Positions 26,775 through 35,655 of a stretch of 64,000 nt of DNA are shown piece by piece. The DNA lies in contig JRUP01000014.1 in NCBI GenBank assembly GCA_000773965.1, forward strand, positions 62,001 to 126,000, in the 5' to 3' direction. Under the pieces are notes generated by a model. The model was not told the origin of the DNA, ran no database searches, and saw only the letters and a list, made by a program, of their open reading frames with translations. The position numbers and the translations under genes were made by a program. The DNA is from Enterobacter cancerogenus (GTDB lineage Bacteria; Pseudomonadota; Gammaproteobacteria; Enterobacterales; Enterobacteriaceae). Position 1 is the first letter of the stretch. The number at the start of each line of letters is the position of its first letter.

Positions 26775-26909
26775 TCAGATTTTGCAACCTTCGCAGTCCG
26801 CTTCGTCGCTGATATCAGCCGGGACTTCATTGGCTTTTTCAGCCGCTTTCGCTTCAGCCTGTTCCAGCTGCGCATCGATATCAAATTCAAACATATCGTC
26901 GTTCATCAT
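26775..26909 (-). CDS. 44-residue acidic peptide with C-terminal CxxC
   Basis: A short frame with its own AGGAG ribosome-binding site (4-7 bases before tandem ATGs) and its own terminator. It reads MMNDDMFEFDIDAQLEQAEA, continues with an Ala/Glu/Lys helix, and ends SDEADCEGCKI. The two Cys four residues from the end could bind a metal or be redox-active. It has no membrane segment. The strong expression signals support a real gene. It lies between yodC and yedI; I do not know the family. Confidence 0.65.
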   Translation of the reverse strand: MMNDDMFEFDIDAQLEQAEAKAAEKANEVPADISDEADCEGCKI

Positions 26910-26945
26910 CGTTCTCCTGACCCGTGATTGATAAATTCCTGCGCT

Positions 26946-27857
26946 TTATACCGATTTACCGCGTACTTTCGCAACCAGATTTACCGCCAACAGCACGATC
27001 GACCCAATGATAAAGCCGAGTACCAGATTGGCACCGTTGCTCAGCAAGGCGGAGATAACGCCATGGAAGCCGCTGCTGTATTCCTCGATCGCGTGATGCA
27101 ACGGCGCGATACCGTGCACAATAATGCCGCCACCGACCAGGAACATTGCCACCGTGCCCACCACCGTTAACACCTTCATCAACCAGGGGGCCAGCGCCAA
27201 TAGCGCACCGCCAGTCGCCTGAGCCAGCGTGGAGGACTTTTCCCGCAGCCAGTATCCGAGATCGTCGATTTTCACGATCATCGCCACGATGCCGTAAACA
27301 CCAATCGTCACCAGAATCGCAATCCCCGCCAGAATCAGTACCTGATTCAACAGTGGCGCTTCAGAAACAATCCCTAAGGTGATTGCCACAATTTCCGCAG
27401 AAAGAATAAAGTCGGTGCGCACCGCGCCTTTCACTTTATCTTTCTCGAACTGGCGCGGATCCTGCTGCGCCAGCTTGTCCAGACGCTGTTGACGTGCCTC
27501 CGGACTGCTTTCAGCCTTATCGTGATTCAGGCTATGCAGCACCTTTTCCACGCCTTCATAGCAAAGGTAAGCGCCGCCCAGCATCAACAGCGGTGTGATT
27601 AGCCAGGGCGCAAACGCCGAGATAATCAGCGCCAGCGGCACCAGAATTAATTTATTAAGAAATGAGCCTTTTGCGACGCTCCAGACCACGGGTAATTCAC
27701 GGTTGGCTTTAACGCCGGTGACCTGCTGCGCATTGAGTGAGAGATCATCACCCAATACGCCAGCGGTCTTCTTTGCCGCGACTTTGCCCATCACTGAAAT
27801 ATCATCAAGCAGCGTCGCAATGTCATCCAGAAGCGTGAGTAAACTGGTTCCTGCCAA
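26946..27857 (-). CDS. yedI: YedI family inner-membrane protein (DUF808)
   Basis: 303 residues from a TTG start at 27857 (E. coli YedI 305). The sequence from there ([20 protein letters not shown]) matches YedI's N-terminus, and AAGGAT lies upstream. The frame has about six transmembrane helices and the family motifs [20 protein letters not shown] and [17 protein letters not shown]. The function is unknown; DUF808 proteins are polytopic inner-membrane proteins. It follows the 91-residue gene by 11 bp, suggesting co-transcription. Confidence 0.92.
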   Translation of the reverse strand: MAGTSLLTLLDDIATLLDDISVMGKVAAKKTAGVLGDDLSLNAQQVTGVKANRELPVVWSVAKGSFLNKLILVPLALIISAFAPWLITPLLMLGGAYLCYEGVEKVLHSLNHDKAESSPEARQQRLDKLAQQDPRQFEKDKVKGAVRTDFILSAEIVAITLGIVSEAPLLNQVLILAGIAILVTIGVYGIVAMIVKIDDLGYWLREKSSTLAQATGGALLALAPWLMKVLTVVGTVAMFLVGGGIIVHGIAPLHHAIEEYSSGFHGVISALLSNGANLVLGFIIGSIVLLAVNLVAKVRGKSV

Positions 27858-27868
27858 AATAGTTATCC

Positions 27869-28144
27869 TTATTCCGGTTCGTGATCCTGACAACAGGGGC
27901 ATCGCTCAACCGCCGTCACTGACATATCAGCGATGCCCGCACAGTCCCATTCGACGCGAAGTGTTTGCCCGGCAAGATCGCCAGCGTGCACATATTTGCT
28001 CACCGGACTTTCCGTCATTCCGCTGATCTCCTCGGTGGCCACCAGTTGCTCGCCTAAATAAATGCGTGCCGTTGCATGGGTGTTCACCATCCGCTCATCA
28101 CGGAGTTGATACAGGCGTTTGACGGTCAGTTTGATGCTGCTCAT
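27869..28144 (-). CDS. Small protein with C-terminal CPCC motif, upstream of yedI
   Basis: A 91-residue protein with a beta-rich middle ([35 protein letters not shown]) and an ending [10 protein letters not shown]. The CPCC near the C-terminus with an upstream Cys (WDCAG) suggests a zinc or disulphide site. No membrane segment is seen. It is probably the first gene of a unit with yedI (11-bp gap). I do not recognise the family. Confidence 0.6.
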   Translation of the reverse strand: MSSIKLTVKRLYQLRDERMVNTHATARIYLGEQLVATEEISGMTESPVSKYVHAGDLAGQTLRVEWDCAGIADMSVTAVERCPCCQDHEPE

Positions 28145-28214
28145 GGCTCGATTCCGCGTCCCAGAGAAAGAGAAGATCTAAACCGTTATAGCGGCTAAAA
28201 GCAACAATCGCACG

Positions 28215-28691
28215 CTATTCAACACGATAGTGATGCAAGCCCTGATGATCGATTTCGCCACTGTGCATGGCGGCCAGCAGCCACTCTTCCAGTCGTTCAA
28301 TCAATGCCTCGTCTTCCAGGCGCAATTTGCCGCGCAGCGCACATTCCCAGACTATCAGCACTTTCCAGCCGCTTTGTTGTAATTGGCCGATATAACGGCG
28401 ATCGCGTTCAACGTTGCTGTTAATTTTGCCGTTCCAGAACTCCGTGCGCGTCGCAGGCATCTTGAATAAATAGCAGTGATGGCGATGCCAGAAGCAGCCA
28501 TGAACAAAGATAATCGCCCGCTCGTGTGGCAAAACAAAGTCTGGCCGACCCGGCAACGCTTTATCTTGTACACGATAGTTGAAGCCACGATCTTTCAAAA
28601 TCAACGCGATACGCTGCTCAATCGCCGTATCCTGATTGCGAATGGCACGCATATTTTTGCTGCGAATAGCTTGCGAATGGACGTCGACCAT
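28215..28691 (-). CDS. vsr: Very-short-patch repair endonuclease Vsr
   Basis: 158 residues, collinear with E. coli Vsr (156). It has SKNMRAI, LPGRPDFVLP (catalytic Asp), FVHGCFWHRHHCYLFK (zinc and catalytic His/Cys) and PATRTEFW. Vsr nicks next to T:G mismatches that arise from deamination of 5-methylcytosine in Dcm sites. AAGGAG precedes the ATG. In E. coli vsr overlaps the 3' end of dcm on the same strand; here it is divergent from dcm with 127 bp between. Confidence 0.97.
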   Translation of the reverse strand: MVDVHSQAIRSKNMRAIRNQDTAIEQRIALILKDRGFNYRVQDKALPGRPDFVLPHERAIIFVHGCFWHRHHCYLFKMPATRTEFWNGKINSNVERDRRYIGQLQQSGWKVLIVWECALRGKLRLEDEALIERLEEWLLAAMHSGEIDHQGLHHYRVE

Positions 28692-28818
28692 GGCGTCTCC
28701 TTTTTATTGGGGCTTCTACAACTTTAGCGGTTTGGCGTGAAAGCGAAAGGCACGCGCAACAAGTGTGTGAAGACGCGAGGAGTGATAGCATAGTGGCTTC
28801 ACTGTTAAGGAAAAACGC

Positions 28819-30219
28819 ATGCTTGCTATCGATCCCGCCGCGACGGTTTCACCCTCCTCATTTTCTGCCCCTTCGGATGACGCCACATCGCTGTTAATGC
28901 AGGTTCTCGATATCTATGCCGCACGCGATGTGGTGCAAACCTTAACCGAGGCGGGCGGATGCGACTGGAGCGTGCCGCGTCTGAATCGCATTCGCCAGGG
29001 CAAAAGCGCCGTCCCTGCCCTTTCCAGCGATGAAGTCAGCAGCCTGCAAGCGTTGTTGCCTTCGCGCCCTGCACATTACGCTGCGCCTAAATTTCAATTT
29101 GTCGATCTGTTTGCCGGCATCGGCGGAATTCGTCGTGGTTTCGAGCAAATTGGCGGCCAGTGCGTGTTCACCAGTGAATGGAATAAAGAAGCGGTCCGTA
29201 CTTATAAAGCCAATCACTATAGCGATCCGCAACGGCATCAGTTCAATAGCGATATTCGTTTGGTGACGCAGCCCGCAGGACTCACTGACGAACAGGCGAT
29301 TTATCAGCACATCGATCAAACCATCCCTGATCATCAGGTGCTGCTGGCGGGTTTTCCCTGCCAGCCGTTTTCACTGGCCGGCGTCAGTAAAAAAAATGCG
29401 TTAGGTCGTGCGCACGGTTTTGAGTGTGAAGCGCAGGGCACATTGTTTTTCGATGTTGCCCGCATTCTGGCTGCCAAAAAGCCGCCGTTCTTCGTGCTGG
29501 AAAACGTGAAAAACCTCAAGAGTCATGACAAAGGACGCACCTTCGCCATCATCATGGCGACGCTGGATGAACTTGGCTACGACGTCGCCGATGCGGCCGA
29601 CAGCGCAACACCCGATGCGAAAGTGGTGGATGCGCGCCATTTCCTGCCGCAGCATCGCGAACGCATTGTGCTGGTCGGCATTCGCCGTGACACCGGATTA
29701 AGCGACGGTTTTTCGTTGCGCGCGCTTTCTCAACTCTATCCGCAGCAGGTGCCCACGCTGCAAAGCTTGCTGGAGCCGACGCCAGATGCGAAATATATCC
29801 TGTCGCCGACACTGTGGAACTATCTCTATCAATACGCCAAAAAGCACAAGGCTAAAGGTAATGGCTTCGGCTTTGGCCTTAACGATCCACGTAATCCCAA
29901 TGTGTGTGTTCGCACCCTGTCCGCGCGCTATTATAAAGACGGCTCAGAAATTCTGATCGACCGCGGCTGGGATCAGGCGCAGGGGGAAGCGGATTTCCAG
30001 CACGCCAGCAATATGGCTCTGCGTCCGCGTCGGTTAACACCGCGCGAATGCGCCCGACTGATGGGATTTGAGGCACCGGGACAAAGCCAGTTCCGTATTC
30101 CGGTCTCGGATACCCAGGCATATAAGCAGTTTGGCAACTCCGTGGTGGTCCCGGTTTTTGCTGCTGTGGCACAGTTACTTTCGCCGCTTATTGAACAACA
30201 TCTTAGCCAAAACACTTAG
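28819..30219 (+). CDS. dcm: DNA cytosine methyltransferase Dcm
   Basis: 466 residues (E. coli 472). It contains the m5C-methyltransferase motifs in order: [15 protein letters not shown] (I), [11 protein letters not shown] with catalytic Cys near residue 181 (IV), FVLENVKNL (VI), [10 protein letters not shown] (VIII), and the closing [10 protein letters not shown] (X). The Dcm-specific [14 protein letters not shown] is present. It should methylate the second C of CCWGG. An E. coli-like N-terminal extension of about 85 residues precedes motif I. It is divergent from vsr. Confidence 0.97.
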   Translation: MLAIDPAATVSPSSFSAPSDDATSLLMQVLDIYAARDVVQTLTEAGGCDWSVPRLNRIRQGKSAVPALSSDEVSSLQALLPSRPAHYAAPKFQFVDLFAGIGGIRRGFEQIGGQCVFTSEWNKEAVRTYKANHYSDPQRHQFNSDIRLVTQPAGLTDEQAIYQHIDQTIPDHQVLLAGFPCQPFSLAGVSKKNALGRAHGFECEAQGTLFFDVARILAAKKPPFFVLENVKNLKSHDKGRTFAIIMATLDELGYDVADAADSATPDAKVVDARHFLPQHRERIVLVGIRRDTGLSDGFSLRALSQLYPQQVPTLQSLLEPTPDAKYILSPTLWNYLYQYAKKHKAKGNGFGFGLNDPRNPNVCVRTLSARYYKDGSEILIDRGWDQAQGEADFQHASNMALRPRRLTPRECARLMGFEAPGQSQFRIPVSDTQAYKQFGNSVVVPVFAAVAQLLSPLIEQHLSQNT

Positions 30220-30341
30220 CGCCACAGGTCCACAATTTCCTTTAGGGACGCGTATTATGCTGTTTTGCGCTGAAACGCGTCTATTGTCACCAAACTGTCA
30301 CGCCCGCTCTCAATACTCCTTTTTATTTTTGGGGGCGTTAG

Positions 30342-31943
30342 ATGTCACTCCTTTCTGTAATCTCGTTACCGCTGCGTTTACGTACACGTCTTACCTGGCG
30401 CTTGCCGCTTTGGCTCACCAGTCTTCGTAACCAGTTTTTGCTGTTTATCGTGCTATTCTGTCTACTGCAGTTCGCGGGCGTACTGCTGCTCAGCAATCAC
30501 GTTAATCAGACGCAAACGTCACTCCAGCAAGCCAACCAACTGCGGGAAAGATTGGCCCTGCTCGATAAAGCACGTATCGAATTGCTCACCGCCAGTGATA
30601 ACAGCCACCGTGCTGGTATCTATTTAATGCAGGATCAGCAAAGTGGCTCAGTCGATAGCTGGAAAAGTCTGGCGGCCGCCTCTGATGATTCATTAAAAAA
30701 AGCGCAGGCACTGTTCACCGCCTACCATGCTAAAGCAGACAGTCCGCTGGCTCAGGGCTTTGCGATGTTAGCGGAAGGTTTGCAAGAGCAGTTGAAAGGG
30801 TTAGCGGCCAATGACATCAATGCCTTCTTTATGGTGCCGATGCAGGCATTCCAGCAGCAGTTTAACGATGCCTGGTTCAGCGAGATTGAACAAGCCAACC
30901 ATCAGTTGAGCAGCGTCAATCAAAATACCCTCAGTACGCTAAAGCAGAGTCGCAACATGTCGCTGATCGTCAGTGCCATTTTGATGGCGCTGCTGGTGCT
31001 GGCCTCCAGTCTGTTGATGCGCGGCGTGCTGTTGCCGCTGCGCCGTGCCAACCGGCAGCTGGAGCAGATTGCCACCGGTGATTTAGTCCCGAGTCATGAT
31101 ACGCCACGCCGCCAGTGCTTAGAGACGCGCCAGCTGTTTCAGTCGATCGAATCAATGCGTTTCGGTCTGCAGCAGATTGTCAGCGACATTAATACCGTTG
31201 CTGTTAGCGTGGCGGCGGGTGCAGAAGATATGCAGCAGCATAATGAACAGGTGATGCAGCAACACCAGGCGCAGAATGCCAGCTTCCACCATCTGTCACA
31301 GCGTTTACATCGCGTGTCTGAAGAAGTCGAAATTGGTGCGCAGTTCTCGCAGCAGGCCACGCAGGAGGCGCAGTCAGCCGATGCTCTGATGCGCAACTGC
31401 GCCACGGAAGTCGACAATATGGAACTCAAAATGCAGCAGATCGTTACAGCTTCGGGTGATATCGCCGGAATTGTCGGTATGCTGGATAGCCTGTCGATGC
31501 AAACCCGTTTGCTGTCGTTGAATGCCGCGATTGAATCCGCCCACGCCGGATCGTACGGTCGCAGTTTCTCCGTTGTCGCCAAAGAGATGGGGCTGCTCTC
31601 GCAAAAGAGTGGTGAATCAACGCGTCAGATTGATGGTTTAATTCAGCACACTCAGCAGCAAGTGAATGATGGTTTTGACAAAGTGAAAGCGCTGGAAGTG
31701 TTGTTTACTCAAATCAGCGGTGCGGTTTCGGGGGTCGTAACGCAACTCGATGAGTTGCAGCAAAATAGCACTGCGCAAAGTCACCGCGTCAGTAAAATTG
31801 CGCACGAAGTGGTGGAGATGAGTAATCAGCTACAGCAAAACGAAGCGCTCAACGCCCATCAGGTCAATTCGGCTACGCAACTGCGTGAACTCTCTGATCG
31901 CCTCGCCCAGCGGGCACAGCAATTCCGCGTCGATGCCGCTTGA
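30342..31943 (+). CDS. Chemoreceptor-like protein with degenerate signalling tip
   Basis: 533 residues: TM1 at about 31-53, a helical periplasmic region, TM2 at about 207-228 (IVSAILMALLVLASSLLM), HAMP and a methyl-accepting-type coiled coil. The hairpin tip (about 383-410) reads MQTRLLSLNAAIESAHAGSY instead of the canonical [20 protein letters not shown]. Residues that contact CheA/CheW in Tsr are changed: Asn376 to Arg, Arg388 to His and Glu391 to Ser (Tsr numbering). There is no C-terminal NWETF. It may signal outside the main chemotaxis array or tune another receptor. Single gene after dcm with its own terminator. Confidence 0.85.
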   Translation: MSLLSVISLPLRLRTRLTWRLPLWLTSLRNQFLLFIVLFCLLQFAGVLLLSNHVNQTQTSLQQANQLRERLALLDKARIELLTASDNSHRAGIYLMQDQQSGSVDSWKSLAAASDDSLKKAQALFTAYHAKADSPLAQGFAMLAEGLQEQLKGLAANDINAFFMVPMQAFQQQFNDAWFSEIEQANHQLSSVNQNTLSTLKQSRNMSLIVSAILMALLVLASSLLMRGVLLPLRRANRQLEQIATGDLVPSHDTPRRQCLETRQLFQSIESMRFGLQQIVSDINTVAVSVAAGAEDMQQHNEQVMQQHQAQNASFHHLSQRLHRVSEEVEIGAQFSQQATQEAQSADALMRNCATEVDNMELKMQQIVTASGDIAGIVGMLDSLSMQTRLLSLNAAIESAHAGSYGRSFSVVAKEMGLLSQKSGESTRQIDGLIQHTQQQVNDGFDKVKALEVLFTQISGAVSGVVTQLDELQQNSTAQSHRVSKIAHEVVEMSNQLQQNEALNAHQVNSATQLRELSDRLAQRAQQFRVDAA

Positions 31944-31952
31944 GTACAAAGA

Positions 31953-31984
31953 TAAAAAAAACCCGTCAATGACGGGTTTTTTTA
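31953..31984. terminator. Bidirectional terminator
   Basis: ACCCGTC-AAT-GACGGGT (31961-31977) is flanked by seven or more A residues on the left and seven T residues on the right. It serves the receptor-like gene and the convergent RHH gene. Confidence 0.85.
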
Positions 31985-31990
31985 TATCGC

Positions 31991-32239
31991 TTATTTTTTC
32001 TTTTTGCCTTTCTTCAGCAGTGCACGTACCTGCTTCAGTTCAGACGCGGAGAGCTGTTCAGCCACCGCTTCTTCGGTATTCAGACTATCAACAGCCGGTT
32101 GCTCAACCGCATGTAAACTGGCCTGCAGGCGGTTAACGATCTCCTGACTCATGGAGATTTGGTTATCGGCGGCTAACTGTTTGATGTGCTCTTTCAGCGC
32201 CGGGTCAATTTTAATGGTTAAGTTAACGGTCTCGGTCAT
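31991..32239 (-). CDS. Ribbon-helix-helix (Arc-type) DNA-binding protein
   Basis: 82 residues from the ATG at 32239 (GGGAG seven bases upstream). The first 45 residues form an RHH domain: strand TVNLTIKIDPAL, helix KEHIKQLAADN, turn, helix SMSQEIVNRLQASL. An acidic linker follows, then a Lys-rich end (LLKKGKKKK). Arc/Mnt relatives act as dimeric repressors, including antitoxins; no toxin-like partner lies beside it. It converges on the receptor-like gene. Its target is unknown. Confidence 0.75.
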   Translation of the reverse strand: MTETVNLTIKIDPALKEHIKQLAADNQISMSQEIVNRLQASLHAVEQPAVDSLNTEEAVAEQLSASELKQVRALLKKGKKKK

Positions 32240-32315
32240 CTTCATACTCCCTTTTGATTTACAACAACGTAGCGGAAGAAGATGAAAGTTAACAGACTGT
32301 CATAAAAATTTAATA

Positions 32316-33014
32316 TTAAGAGTGTATAGGGCTGAAATCCCTTAATACTGACTCATCAATGCTGGTGAGATTGCCCTGCAATTCCGCGCATAGCTTAGCC
32401 ATAAAGTGCACCAGGAAATCCGCGTTATGCTCCGCCAGCAGGCGCCCCGCTTCGGTTTGCATGGTTTCGGGCAAGCGTAAAAGTTTCTTCTGGAAGTGAT
32501 CCAGCGTCCATTTCACATCGTCTAATTCACGCTCTTTTCCTAATGGATCTTCGCTGTCAAACAGCGGACGGCCCAACGCCCCGGCAGTGTAGAAAACGCG
32601 TGCGAGGCCGATAGCACCTAAAGACTCGAGGCGATCGGCATCCTGAACAATTTTGGCTTCCAGCGTCAGCGGCGTGATGCGTGCGCTGAAACTGTGCGCC
32701 TGGACGGCATGGGCGACACCCTCGAGCAGTTCCAGGGGGAAATCGGGAAAGTCCTGCTGCAAAATTCGGCGTGTCTCTTCAGCGGCATAGGTGGAAGCCA
32801 GATGGCGCTCTGGATGGTTTTTGGGAAGATTAACCACATCATGGAAGTAACAGGCGGTGAGGACCACCATAGGATCGGCTGCACTGTGCTGCATGATGCG
32901 CGTGGCGCTCATCCAGACACGACGCAGGTGCGCGATATCATGGGCTTTATCATCGTGCAGCCAGTTTTGCTGCAGCCAGTTCTCGTAGCGTTGTTGCCAG
33001 CGGGTGAGTGACAT
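32316..33014 (-). CDS. yedJ: HD-domain phosphohydrolase YedJ
   Basis: 232 residues matching E. coli YedJ (231). HD motifs are present: AHDIAHLRRVW, ACYFHDVVNL (metal His-Asp), HAVQAHSF and KIVQDADRLESLGAIG. The family is a metal-dependent phosphohydrolase of unknown substrate, probably a nucleotide. AAGGAG precedes the ATG. It is a single leftward gene; a long AT-rich gap lies upstream. Confidence 0.93.
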   Translation of the reverse strand: MSLTRWQQRYENWLQQNWLHDDKAHDIAHLRRVWMSATRIMQHSAADPMVVLTACYFHDVVNLPKNHPERHLASTYAAEETRRILQQDFPDFPLELLEGVAHAVQAHSFSARITPLTLEAKIVQDADRLESLGAIGLARVFYTAGALGRPLFDSEDPLGKERELDDVKWTLDHFQKKLLRLPETMQTEAGRLLAEHNADFLVHFMAKLCAELQGNLTSIDESVLRDFSPIHS

Positions 33015-33604
33015 CGTGCTTCTCCTTATTGCTGTTATAAAAGCACCGCCAATTCAGGGTGCTGCTCCTGGGGACATCATAGCGGTCTGGTCGTGACACT
33101 TTTTTTACATCCTTCCTGGATGTGCAAAGCGTAAAAATGCGATCCCGATCTTGTTATAGCGCTGTTAATGTCGCTTTCCCAGCGGAGATCACGTTTTAGG
33201 CATTTCCTTAGCGTCATTTCAGTTAAATAACTCTGTTAAACAGGCGTAATCTATTTCTACCATCAACAGTATTCACGCTTTTGAATTATTCCAGTTAATG
33301 ATGCTAACTATCACAAGGTAAAAGCGATAAACACTCACGGGAAAATCTGAAAAGATTCCCATGCAGGCCGTTATAACGTACTGTATAGGGGATATTTCTG
33401 GTTCTCTCTCGCCTGAGAAGGCATTTCCAGCATGTATTTTGCTTAAGCGCCATTTTTAAAACCGGAATATGCAGGAATAGCCTGATACTGAGGCGACAAA
33501 TTATTAAGCAAATTGATTCAAACCCATTATGCTAACTCTCACATCTGCTGATGCGGGTGATTCGTCGAAGTTTTCCGGGTGAGTAACACTACATGAGGTA
33601 CGTA
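33015..33604. other. 590-bp AT-rich intergenic region
   Basis: No frame with a ribosome-binding site is seen on either strand. The stretch is A+T-rich and has no clear terminator or repeat. It precedes a phage-type gene and may hold its promoter or the decayed remains of the element that brought it. Confidence 0.5.
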
Positions 33605-34285
33605 ATGAAAGAACGGCCGATTCTTTTTTCCGAACAGCGGGTCCGCGCCCTGCTGGTTGGCCAGCAGACGCAAACCCGGCGCATTATGAAAACCCAGGCT
33701 TTTGGCCCAGGCCAGGATCATCACGAAGGCGTGCATGCATTTGACGTTAGCGCCAACCATCTGCATGGCTATAAATTGATGTCGATGGCAGATGTCAGCT
33801 CTCACTGCCCGTTTGGCCAGGCGGGTGACCGATTGTGGGTGCGTGAAACCTGGCGCGGCCCCATCGTGCCAGAAGAACAACTCGCCGAATATGAACGCGA
33901 TCCACTGCCGTTCCGTAGCCCGGCTTTCTGTCAGTATCGTTCCGACAGCAATGAACTGGGTCAGTTGGATGAAGATGTGGAGCACGCCGAGCAGTTTGGT
34001 TGGCAAACGGCGATTCATATGCCGCGCTGGGCCAGCCGTATTGATTTGGCGATTACCTCGGTACGTGCTGAAAAGATTCAGGACATCAGTGAAGATGACA
34101 TCATGGCTGAGGGCGTACAAACGGATACGCACTTCCTGAATAACTTCTTTACGATGAACATGAACGCAGAATCGCCGAAAGAAGCCTATCGTAAAGCGTG
34201 GCAGAAGCAGTATGGCGCCACCAGTTGGGAAGTGAACCCGTGGGTATGGGTGATCGAGTTTCAACGCGTTGAACGCGAGAGTTAA
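33605..34285 (+). CDS. Phage-type ASCH/PUA-like 'morphogenetic' protein
   Basis: 226 residues from the ATG at 33605 (GAGGT six bases upstream). The opening MKERPILFSEQRVRALLVG and the motif QTQTRRIMK are typical of a protein carried by lambdoid prophages and sometimes labelled morphogenetic. PFGQAGDRLWVRETWRG and MPRWASRIDLAITSVRAEKI follow, consistent with an RNA-binding ASCH/PUA-like fold. No other phage gene flanks it, so it is either a domesticated gene or a lone remnant. A strong terminator follows. Confidence 0.75.
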   Translation: MKERPILFSEQRVRALLVGQQTQTRRIMKTQAFGPGQDHHEGVHAFDVSANHLHGYKLMSMADVSSHCPFGQAGDRLWVRETWRGPIVPEEQLAEYERDPLPFRSPAFCQYRSDSNELGQLDEDVEHAEQFGWQTAIHMPRWASRIDLAITSVRAEKIQDISEDDIMAEGVQTDTHFLNNFFTMNMNAESPKEAYRKAWQKQYGATSWEVNPWVWVIEFQRVERES

Positions 34286-34294
34286 CTGTCTTCA

Positions 34295-34324
34295 GCCCTC
34301 ACCCGCCTGGGTGAGGGCAATTTT
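34295..34324 (+). terminator. Rho-independent terminator
   Basis: GCCCTCACCC-GCCT-GGGTGAGGGC (34295-34318) is a perfect 10-bp stem followed by AATTTT, ending the phage-type gene. Confidence 0.85.
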
Positions 34325-34455
34325 CCTGCTTTGCCATCTTAATCACAGAAAAAACCTGCAGTAACTGATTGAATACACGGCTTTGATTCCGCGCTGGCAT
34401 TTTTCTTTTTGTCGCGCCAGGATAACCCTTTCCGCCCTGCAGAGTGAGTCGCGCG

Positions 34456-35223
34456 ATGTTCAAATGGCCATGGAATGCGCAGGTAGATACCACTGTCACG
34501 GCGCTTCCCTGGCAACAGGCGCTGGCGCAACCGATCTTTTCACTGCTCACGACTGAAGAGCAAAGCGCCCTGACCACGCTTGCCCAACGCTTTCTGCAAC
34601 AAAAAAAAATCTCGCTGTTGAATGGGCTGCAACTCGATGAACGGCAGCTGGCACGCCTTGCCTTGCTGTTTTGCCTGCCCGTGTTGAAGCTCGGTCTGGA
34701 GTGGCTGGATGGCTTTCATGAAGTGTTAATTTATCCCGAACCGTTCAATGTCGATGATCGTTGGGAAGACAGCAGCGGCTTAGTCCATCAGGCTCCAGCG
34801 GTGCATGCCGGTCAAAGCTGGACGCAAGGCCCGGTGGTATTAAATGCGTTGGATATTCAGGACTCTTTCGATCTTTCCGGCTACAACCTCGTCATCCATG
34901 AAATTGCGCATAAACTCGATGCACGCGGCAGCGGCTATACCAGCGGTATTCCCGTCATTGCCTTACGAGATGTCGCCCAATGGGAGAAGGACTTGCTACA
35001 AGCGATGGAAGAGATAGAAGCGGAAGTGGAATTGGTGGGTGAACAGGCGGCAACCATCGATCCCTACGCCGCCAGCGATCCCGCCGAATGCTTTGCCGTG
35101 CTGTCGGAGTACTTTTTCAGCGCCCCAGATTTACTGGCGAATCGCTTCCCTGCGATGTATCGCCACTTACAGCAGTTTTATCGCCAGGACCCGATGGCGC
35201 GTCTTGCAGCAGGTTCTGCTTAA
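34456..35223 (+). CDS. mtfA: Mlc titration factor A, zinc peptidase
   Basis: 255 residues from the ATG at 34456, giving the MFKWPW start that matches E. coli (MIKWPW). The metallopeptidase motif HEIAHKLD begins at about residue 148 and the downstream Glu lies in [15 protein letters not shown]. MtfA binds and inactivates the glucose repressor Mlc, so raising ptsG expression, and has aminopeptidase activity. As in E. coli, a tRNA-Asn gene follows. Confidence 0.95.
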   Translation: MFKWPWNAQVDTTVTALPWQQALAQPIFSLLTTEEQSALTTLAQRFLQQKKISLLNGLQLDERQLARLALLFCLPVLKLGLEWLDGFHEVLIYPEPFNVDDRWEDSSGLVHQAPAVHAGQSWTQGPVVLNALDIQDSFDLSGYNLVIHEIAHKLDARGSGYTSGIPVIALRDVAQWEKDLLQAMEEIEAEVELVGEQAATIDPYAASDPAECFAVLSEYFFSAPDLLANRFPAMYRHLQQFYRQDPMARLAAGSA

Positions 35224-35326
35224 ATCGCGATCGCTTTGTACTATTGCTAGCCAGTTGAATACAAATGTATTTTTAGCTGTTGACACATTAATGAGGTGCC
35301 ATTAATATGCGCCTCGTTCACACGAT

Positions 35327-35402
35327 TCCTCTGTAGTTCAGTCGGTAGAACGGCGGACTGTTAATCCGTATGTCACTGGTTCGAGTCCAGTCAGAGGAGC
35401 CA
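35327..35402 (+). tRNA. asnT: tRNA-Asn (GTT)
   Basis: A 76-nt cloverleaf: acceptor TCCTCTG pairs with CAGAGGA. The D loop contains AGTTCAGTCGGTAGA, the anticodon stem-loop is GGACTGTTAATCC with GTT at 35360-35362, the T loop has GGTTCGAGTCC, and the gene encodes its own 3' CCA. The position after mtfA matches E. coli asnT. tRNA-Asn genes of this kind are common integration sites; I see no integrase here. Confidence 0.98.
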
Positions 35403-35411
35403 TATTTAGAG

Positions 35412-35445
35412 AAACCCGCTCAGGGAAACCTGAGCGGGTTTTTTG
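35412..35445 (+). terminator. Rho-independent terminator after tRNA-Asn
   Basis: AAACCCGCTCAGG-GAAA-CCTGAGCGGGTTT (35412-35441) has a GNRA loop and is followed by TTT, ending the tRNA transcript. Confidence 0.92.
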
Positions 35446-35516
35446 CTTTTCATCACGTTGCGTTCCCTCGTCTCTAAAAAACTGGCATCGACATCCTGTG
35501 CCAGATTCTGATCGCA

Positions 35517-35611
35517 AAAGGGTCATTTTTGAACTTTTCATACCCTTTTATGTATTTTTGACGCCCACCTTCCCAATGAAAACACGCCAAAGGTTCAAAA
35601 ATGAACCTTTG
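35517..35611. repeat. Two related palindromes beyond the tRNA-Asn gene
   Basis: CAAAGGTTCA-AAAA-TGAACCTTTG (35588-35611) is a perfect 10-bp inverted repeat. An imperfect relative, AAAAGGGTCA-TTTT-TGAACTTTT, lies at 35517-35539. Their centres are about 72 bp apart, roughly seven helical turns. They could be operators for a dimeric regulator or remains of an integrated element; no gene lies between. Confidence 0.6.
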
Positions 35612-35655
35612 AGCCATCAGGTTGTGTACGAGCACTCGGCAACTGCCGTCATTCG

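Noticed and set aside
31991..32239. RHH protein as antitoxin of a toxin-antitoxin pair
   Set aside because: No small toxin-like frame overlaps or follows it; the neighbours are a receptor-like gene on the other strand and yedJ.
33539..34264. A 241-codon leftward frame
   Set aside because: It is antisense to the phage-type ASCH-like gene, which has a good ribosome-binding site, terminator and clear family motifs; the reverse frame has none.
35338..35541. A 67-codon leftward frame ending in TGLEPVTYGLTVRRSTD
   Set aside because: It lies antisense to the tRNA-Asn gene and its terminator. This peptide is a well-known false prediction over tRNA genes, and there is no ribosome-binding site.
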